This document shows, in pieces, positions 17,833 through 23,294 of a stretch of 23,294 bases of DNA (position 1 is its first letter; the number at the start of each line of letters is the position of its first letter). This DNA is from Hemicentrotus pulcherrimus. Taxonomy: Eukaryota > Echinodermata > Echinoidea > Camarodonta > Strongylocentrotidae. The DNA lies in assembly GCA_003118195.1 (NCBI GenBank), contig BEXV01001800.1, positions 61,957 to 85,250 of the forward strand. The letters run 5' to 3'. The notes under the pieces were generated by a model. It did not search any database and was not told where the DNA came from. It worked only from the letters and a program-made list of their open reading frames with translations. Made by a program: the position numbers and the translations under genes.

Positions 17833-19690
17833 GTTGAAAGATGTTATGTATTCTCTCTTGCATCGCCCATTTACAAAATTTAGCAATTGTAGTAATGTGC
17901 CAACAAACACTTTTTATAAATTTCTATTGGTCGTTATTAAACTTTTGCTGTAACGAAAGAAAAGAAACTGGTTTGGAGGCGAAAGGGGTGACTATATTAG
18001 GCAGGTGTAGACAAAAGGGTTATACTGTCTAGACATCGACACACATTTCTTCCAAATCTTTCCTCTTTTCCAAAGTACTTAACGACGGTCATATCAGTCA
18101 TGTCAAACTCTTTCATTTCGATTTAACATCCCGTATAAAGTGCTAAGTTGTAGCTTTGAAGATCCTGAAGAGCTACTTGCCTTTCCCAAGTAAACCGAAC
18201 CATTATACACCAACATAAAAACCACACTGATCAAAACGCATTACGTTTTCCATGTGACAAGTTTAACAAAAGGTTGCCCGATACACTATTATAAGAAAGG
18301 GGTCGAACTTTTGTTGACAAGTTTAAGAAGATAGGAAGCCAGAAGCGAATCAGATTTTCTTACCTAAATCTTATTATCCCGACAAAGTAGCTCTTTGGAT
18401 CGTCAATGGCTCGGTAAACGAAAGTAAATACGGTGCCCCACTTAACGTACAAGAAGTTAACCAAAATGGGGCAAAATGTTTTGGATTTATTGTAAGAGGA
18501 AAATTTTAGAACATTTTCAGCTCGTATGTGGCAAAAGAACACTCCACAATGTATTGCTGTAAAGAATGTTTTGCCTTGCACCCAGTACTAAGTATATTAA
18601 AGGAATTGGGTAACTTTGTCTCAGATTCTGAAACAAAATCCTGGATTTAGCTCATGCTGAAATGATAACTATAAACCTTTAGGTCAGTCAGAAACCCCAT
18701 GACCTTTACAAGCCGATCGCCTTTTCGTTTTCCTATCGGTTTTTATTACACTGCAGTCTATTGGTAAAAATGAGTAAGGTTTAAAAAACCGGTCACTTAT
18801 TTTTTTAAAACTTTCTTGAGGCACTTCGCATGATCATTTTTAAAGCGCATTTTTTTAGGGCTGCAATATTACACCATAACACAGACACTGATAACACTGA
18901 TATCATATTTAACATTGTTAAACGATGCTTTTAAAACCAATCGCTACATTATTCAAAACTCCACAATGTAGATTGTATTACATAGCAAGCGTCTCTTAAT
19001 AGTCATCTATAACATGAAATTTTACAAGCAACGATTCTAATATAACATTCTAACGTGTGTGGTTCAAAAACATCGGATAGAGTTTAAAAGATTTAATTAT
19101 AAAGGTGAAGATTTATTTTGGTGGAAAAGGGGTCTTTTGCACTATAAAAGAAGTGACCTCTGGCAACAAAAAATCCGAACTCATATTTTGACCAGCACTG
19201 AACTCATTTGACTGCACTTTACACTCAGCACATTGCACAAATTGACTGGTAGGAACACTCCATAAGGCAGGTGTTATTACAGGCTGTTATCTCTTACTGT
19301 CATCCCTGAATGATCTTGTTGTTTTTAAAACATTTAAACATGAACAACTGAAAACCGTCGTTATAGTGGTTTATAGATCTTTAGTAGAATGAAAGGGATA
19401 TAAGATATCAAGGAGATTTTTTTCTTCTTCTAAAATTAAAGAACTCTTGGATAACCTTCAGCAGGATTCCGACCACATTCGACAATAACTGTCCTTTAAT
19501 GCGACAACACAAACATCTAGGTATTACCTGGTCAATGGTCTTACACACGATTCACACCTCCATCTTGGCTCATTAAACCGACACTAAAGCCTCACAATAT
19601 AATTATGTATCTTGTACATCAGGAGTATAATTGTATCGATCGGTTTATTCTCTGTACAGCGGTGTAACCGATGACTTTTATAGTAGGTTT
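17833..19690. other. Non-coding stretch, no gene seen
   Basis: AT-rich sequence. Short open frames at 17841-18032 and 18360-18581 show no domain. No RNA gene was recognised. Confidence 0.45.
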
Positions 19691-19945
19691 AAAAGTCTAC
19701 TTTGTCTACCTCTTCTTCTCCTCCTCGTTCTCATTCTCCTACTTATGCTACGTCTTATTATTTGTCTTTGTTTTCTTCTTTTTCATACTGTTCTCTTCCT
19801 TCTTCTTAGTCACTGCCATCTTCCTTTCACCTTCTTCTTCTTCTTCTTCTTCTTCTTCTTCTTCTTCTTCTTCTTCTTCTTCCCTCTACTTCTTTATATT
19901 ATTATTATTATTCTTATTTTTCTCTTGCCCCTCTTCTCATTCCTC
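19691..19945. repeat. Pyrimidine-rich tract with (CTT)17 microsatellite
   Basis: A T/C-rich stretch contains a pure CTT repeat at 19831-19882. Two apparent 100-codon frames here consist only of Ser, Phe and Leu and are artefacts of the repeat. Confidence 0.95.
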
Positions 19946-20021
19946 TTCTAAATCCATTTTTGACTGCAGGGAATAGAGTAGATATTGAAGGGATTATTAT
20001 GCTACGACAAGGCAATGAGCA

Positions 20022-20035
20022 GTTTCCATGGTAAC
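20022..20035. promoter_or_regulatory. RFX-type X-box
   Basis: GTTTCCATGGTAAC is a near-palindrome that fits the RFX consensus of two half sites (GTTTCC and GGTAAC) around an AT spacer. RFX factors drive ciliary and sensory-neuron genes in animals. No gene starts near here in the window, so its target, if any, is unknown. Confidence 0.35.
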
Positions 20036-20242
20036 CACAATGCGATATTTGTACGGGATGACATCAAGAGTGCCATTCAATTAATATTCAACGGAGGCTG
20101 AATGGCAGATTTAAGTAGAGTCCTAAGATTTAAAATTCATGAATAAAGCATACATTGAAAATCAAATGACTTATAAAGAGGCATAAAAGGCTCATTATCT
20201 CACTGGTATTACGAATTAATGGTGTCCTTTAAAGACAAATAG

Positions 20243-20245
<3 letters not shown>

Positions 20246-20281
<36 letters not shown>
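20246..20281. repeat. (AG)n microsatellite with G run
   Basis: An uninterrupted AG repeat (about 15 units, 20246-20275) runs into a G run to 20281. Purine-rich sequence continues to about 20410. Confidence 0.95.
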
Positions 20282-21594
20282 CGGGTGAGAGAATCACGTG
20301 CTAGTGAATCCGGAAAGCATAAGATAACAGTTGAGAAGAGGAAGGTGGAGGAGGGGGAGAACGAAGGAGTTAATCGGCACAAAATGCAAAGAAGAAGGAG
20401 AAAGAGATGAACTGGAGAAAGTATGATGACAGGAAAAACGATGGAAATGAGCAAGAACCATGAGAACAGACAAATAAATACATTTAAGATAAGATAATAT
20501 AAGATAAGATATTTATTTGTCTTTCTTTCAAATGTCACAGAGAGCATTTCATTAAGTGTTAAACAATATAAAAAAAAGGATCGCAACTATTTTCGTAAAA
20601 GATCATCTCAAGCATAATTGCAATACCCTGTGGAAAAAGCAATATATCTCCTGTTCAGATTACGTAATACCTCGTGTTAAATGTAAGTATATTGCAAAGA
20701 ATGCTGGACAGGGGTACTGAAATAGACATATGACGTTGTTTTTATTTTTTATTAAGGGTTTCCGATTGTGTTGAAGAAAAAAATATTCCATTTTCAACTG
20801 TCAATTCAGAATCAACTAGGGCACCATCACCTTAGGGTTCCAAGCTGCAATATAGTTATTTCTTTGATTGACTACTTAATCCCGCTGACCCAGAGAAATG
20901 TGGTGACAAAACTAAACCGAGTGATTTTTTTGCTAACGCAATGGTTACCGTTCATTTTCCTATTTAAGTTAATTTAAATGTAATATGGTATACGATATAT
21001 TGTGCCTTCTCATGCTTATTTCCTTTCTAATGCGTATTTCTCTTTCCTCGTCTTTTTCTTAACCCCACATGCAGCTCATCATTTTGTATTATTTTCTGTA
21101 CCCCCGATCTCTCACTTCTTTTTTCCCATTGTGTACTTTTTGTATTATGACCGTGTACTCCTATGTTTGTCATGCAAAGTGCTGTCTTGTCCCGTTCTCG
21201 TCTCTGCTTGGCATTCACCCTTTCCCCCTATTTTGTAGTTCCTTTTATAGTTACGGACTTGTTTATTTAATAACTCATTATTCCGAAGTATCAATTGACG
21301 TGTCTATATACGTGTACAAGCATTGCTTTTTAGTGGACGCCTCTGTTTCCAATATGTATTCCTACAATGTTGTAAATGTTTATCATTTATTGGTAATGTT
21401 TCGTTGGAGACATAATCAACTTGAAATTGAATTAACTATCATAAATTAATTAACCTTTTTTTTTAAAACCAAAAGTAGCCAAATTAGCATCAATTCTCTA
21501 CTTCATTAGAACCAAGCAATTTTCATTACCCTAGCAACATCGCCAAATACAATTTCTATTTATAAGCGTTGCAAATGTGGATTCATATCTAGCC
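20282..21594. other. Non-coding stretch, no gene seen
   Basis: It contains purine-rich DNA to about 20410 and a small hairpin at 20468-20522, then T-rich sequence from about 20990 to 21250. The 126-codon frame at 21069-21449 is hydrophobic, lacks a domain and matches the base bias. Confidence 0.45.
20468..20522. repeat. 13 bp inverted repeat around GATAAGAT repeats
   Basis: AGACAAATAAATA (20468-20480) and TATTTATTTGTCT (20510-20522) are exact reverse complements. The 29-nt loop consists largely of AAGATAAGAT words. It may be the terminal part of a retroelement or a small hairpin; I cannot assign a family. Confidence 0.7.
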
Positions 21595-21668
21595 AAAGAT
21601 CCAGGCCAGAATTTGAACCCTCAACTCTAGGATTGAGACTACGAAGCCCAGTCATGCAGCGCCAGATT
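21595..21668 (-). repeat. Second tRNA-like (SINE head) sequence
   Basis: On the minus strand, an A-box-like TGCATGACTGG (21658-21648) is followed by a B-box-like GGTTCAAATTC (21619-21609) at a spacing usual for Pol III promoters. The anticodon arm is not clean, so this is at best a decayed tRNA-derived repeat. Body and tail are not delimited. Confidence 0.35.
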
Positions 21669-21794
21669 ATAGGAAGCGAATTATTTTTTGCTTGCCAAAT
21701 CTAGATTTTGCTTACGTTGGAAAAAAATAATCGTGCTACAAATAACAATTAATTATGTACATGTAAAGTAATCATGCTAAATAAAATAATATTG

Positions 21795-21855
21795 TGATAC
21801 ATGATCAACCTTTTCCGATAGCTTACAAACACTTTCTTTATCAAATCAGTCGCAA
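21795..21855 (+). repeat. Diverged third relative of the dispersed repeat
   Basis: ATACATGATCAACCTTTTCC with following CACTTTCTTTATCA and CAGTCGCAACGC can be aligned with 64-122 of the window. Similarity is partial with several substitutions and small gaps. Confidence 0.4.
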
Positions 21856-22108
21856 CGCTAGAGCTCAATTTGATAGTTAACAACAATGCCAGCCAATAGC
21901 AATAACGACAACAACAATACCTTCCAAGGTAAGAGGTCGTGTTTTCGGGTACACACCGTTTCGGTGTTCTTCTAGTGGTGCAGATAATTAGGTTTGCTAG
22001 ATATATTACTTAATATCCAGAGGCAGAGAGAAAGTCAAAATAAAAAGAAATACTCAGATGATGTTTCTGAGAATCAAACACAATACATGCAAAATTACGA
22101 ATACAGAT

Positions 22109-22362
22109 TTTTTTTTCTGCTCTTACTCTTACTCTTCTTCCCCTTCTTCCTCCCCTTGCTCCCCTATTTTTTTCTTTCTCCTTCATCTTTTTCTTTCCCC
22201 CCCCCCTCCTTCATTTTCTCCTTTGTTTTCTTCTCGTGCGGGTCTCTTCTATTCCTTTCTTTCTCTATCTCTCTTTCTTTCAATCTTTTTCTCACCCACT
22301 CTCTGTCTGTCTCTCTCTTTCACCCTTTCTTTCTCTCTCTCTCTCTCTTTTCTTTCTTTCTT
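22109..22362. repeat. Long pyrimidine-rich low-complexity tract
   Basis: Almost pure T/C sequence about 250 bp long, including a C run near 22197-22206 and CT runs near 22331-22347. Several overlapping frames of 70-130 codons here are compositional artefacts. Confidence 0.9.
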
Positions 22363-22564
22363 GGGGTATAGCGCTTCCCTCCAACATGGGAGTTCTGCAT
22401 ATAAAATTCGGAACATACATTACCTTGACAGTCAGTCACGTAGCTAGGTAGAAACACTAAAACCTGCAGCAGAATACCACTTATTCCCAAATATTATTCC
22501 CGTAGAAAACATTAATATCGTCAGTACACCTCCAAGTAGTACATGTATTGAAAGATAACTAAAG

Positions 22565-22764
22565 TCACACGACGTGTTCCACACGTTGCACTTTGCCTTT
22601 GGTGTATATAGAAAAATGTTTCCGAAAATGAAGCTGCAGTGCTCGCAGCAAGGTCATACGACGAAGAATAGCATTTTTTGGCGTTCTAGCAATCCAAGAC
22701 TCATTCATCCGTTTACGTGCCCGGCGAAGCTTTAGGAGGGTTTCATTGTTGTTGTTGTTTTCTG
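22565..22764 (-). CDS. Possible unrecognised terminal exon (weak)
   Basis: On the minus strand, an acceptor-like TGCTATTACAACAG is followed by an open frame of about 65 codons ending at TGA 22567-22565. The frame contains ETLLKLRRARKRMNESW and ends KGKVQRVEHVV. It is rich in Arg and Lys with mixed hydrophobics, and its base composition is more even than that of its surroundings, so it does not look like a low-complexity artefact. I recognise no family. It could be the last exon of a gene to the right, a transposon remnant, or chance. Confidence 0.2.
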
Positions 22765-22786
22765 TTGTAATAGCAAACAGTGACAA

Positions 22787-23294
22787 ACAGTCTATGAAAG
22801 GATGACGCCCTTTATCTTCAAAAGTGCCTAGAAAAGATAGGATTAAAATCCTAAAGAGGCCTTTGGGTAGATTTTAAACATTGTATCAAATTTCTGAGTC
22901 GGATCGATTTGTCTTCTATGCAGTCACGCAGTTTTAATAGGATAAGGATGATAACTAAAAGCCAGGTGTTGCATTCTGGGAGGGACAGTGGAGCATGTCA
23001 AGTCTTGTCAATATTTAAGTGTCCCCTTTTCCACAGTATTATTTTCATTCGTGACAAATAAGGAGCTGCAGCTGCCTTCCCCGAACCCCTAAAAATGCTC
23101 ATGTTTGTCACTGTCACCTCATAATCGGCTATCGTTTTTCTTATCTTAATAAATTAGATATACCATTTCATTTCTTGTTAAATTTAGGATAGAGAAGCCC
23201 TGTTCCCATACGCCTATGTGGGTACAGTATTTAAATAATGAATGGAATTAAAGCCTGGCAGTCGCGTAAGTCGATATGGGGGGGGGGGGGGGGG
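22787..23294. other. Non-coding end of window with terminal poly-G
   Basis: No gene was seen. The window ends in 17 consecutive G (23278-23294), after CGATAT. The run reaches the edge, so its true length is unknown; such runs are often assembly or sequencing limits. Confidence 0.6.

Noticed and set aside
19631..19976. Ser/Phe/Leu-rich frames of about 100 codons
   Set aside because: They are translations of the CTT microsatellite and its pyrimidine-rich flank.
21069..21449. 126-codon hydrophobic frame
   Set aside because: T-rich composition explains the hydrophobicity; no domain or splice evidence.
21994..22451. Overlapping 70-130-codon frames
   Set aside because: They lie in a nearly pure T/C tract; the repeated residues reflect composition.

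Overview
This is a window of animal (metazoan) nuclear DNA. It is AT-rich and mostly non-coding, with spliced exons, microsatellites, tRNA-derived repeats and palindromic elements without visible coding capacity. It contains one long assembly gap (11357-11633) and two single-base Ns (4687 and 16763). The gene families and repeat style suggest a marine invertebrate, plausibly an echinoderm or another invertebrate deuterostome. That placement is inference; no species-diagnostic gene is present.

Two genes can be supported. On the + strand, three exons (407-527, 5079-5250, 6344-6563) encode the complete C-terminal C2B domain and the stop codon of a synaptotagmin, closest in my reading to the Syt3/6/9/10 group. 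The 5' part of the gene lies outside the window. A second inference extends it: a GTAAGT donor 39 nt after the stop, an acceptor at 8180, and an AU-rich stretch to about 10.8 kb with four TGTAAATA elements and polyadenylation signals together look like a spliced, long neuronal-type 3' UTR. On the - strand, 15485-13893 is an intact, single-exon coding region for an aminergic-type class A GPCR of 530 residues. It mixes muscarinic-like and histamine-receptor-like binding-site residues. A likely 5' UTR exon upstream carries a 74-codon uORF. The two genes are convergent, tail to tail. Both families act in chemical neurotransmission, but nothing in the window shows that they function together.

Region by region: 1-86 is a fragment of a dispersed repeat that recurs at 16677-16762. 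Intron 1 (528-5078) holds a tRNA-derived SINE-like element, two local tandem duplications, a ~290 bp foldback with 80 bp arms, and a palindromic homeodomain-type site cluster. Intron 2 ends in a (CT)n(TA)n microsatellite that serves as the polypyrimidine tract. 10.8-13.9 kb is AT-rich and holds the gap and one tandem duplication. 15.8-16.1 kb is purine-rich. 17135-17832 is a composite foldback element (direct, direct, inverted arms). 17.8-23.3 kb holds microsatellites, a pyrimidine-rich tract, a second tRNA-like head, an RFX-type X-box and a poly-G run at the edge, with no gene that I can support strongly.

I did not find a clear new multi-gene system. The items most worth a second look are the orphan amine receptor, the foldback elements, the putative long 3' UTR and the uORF.
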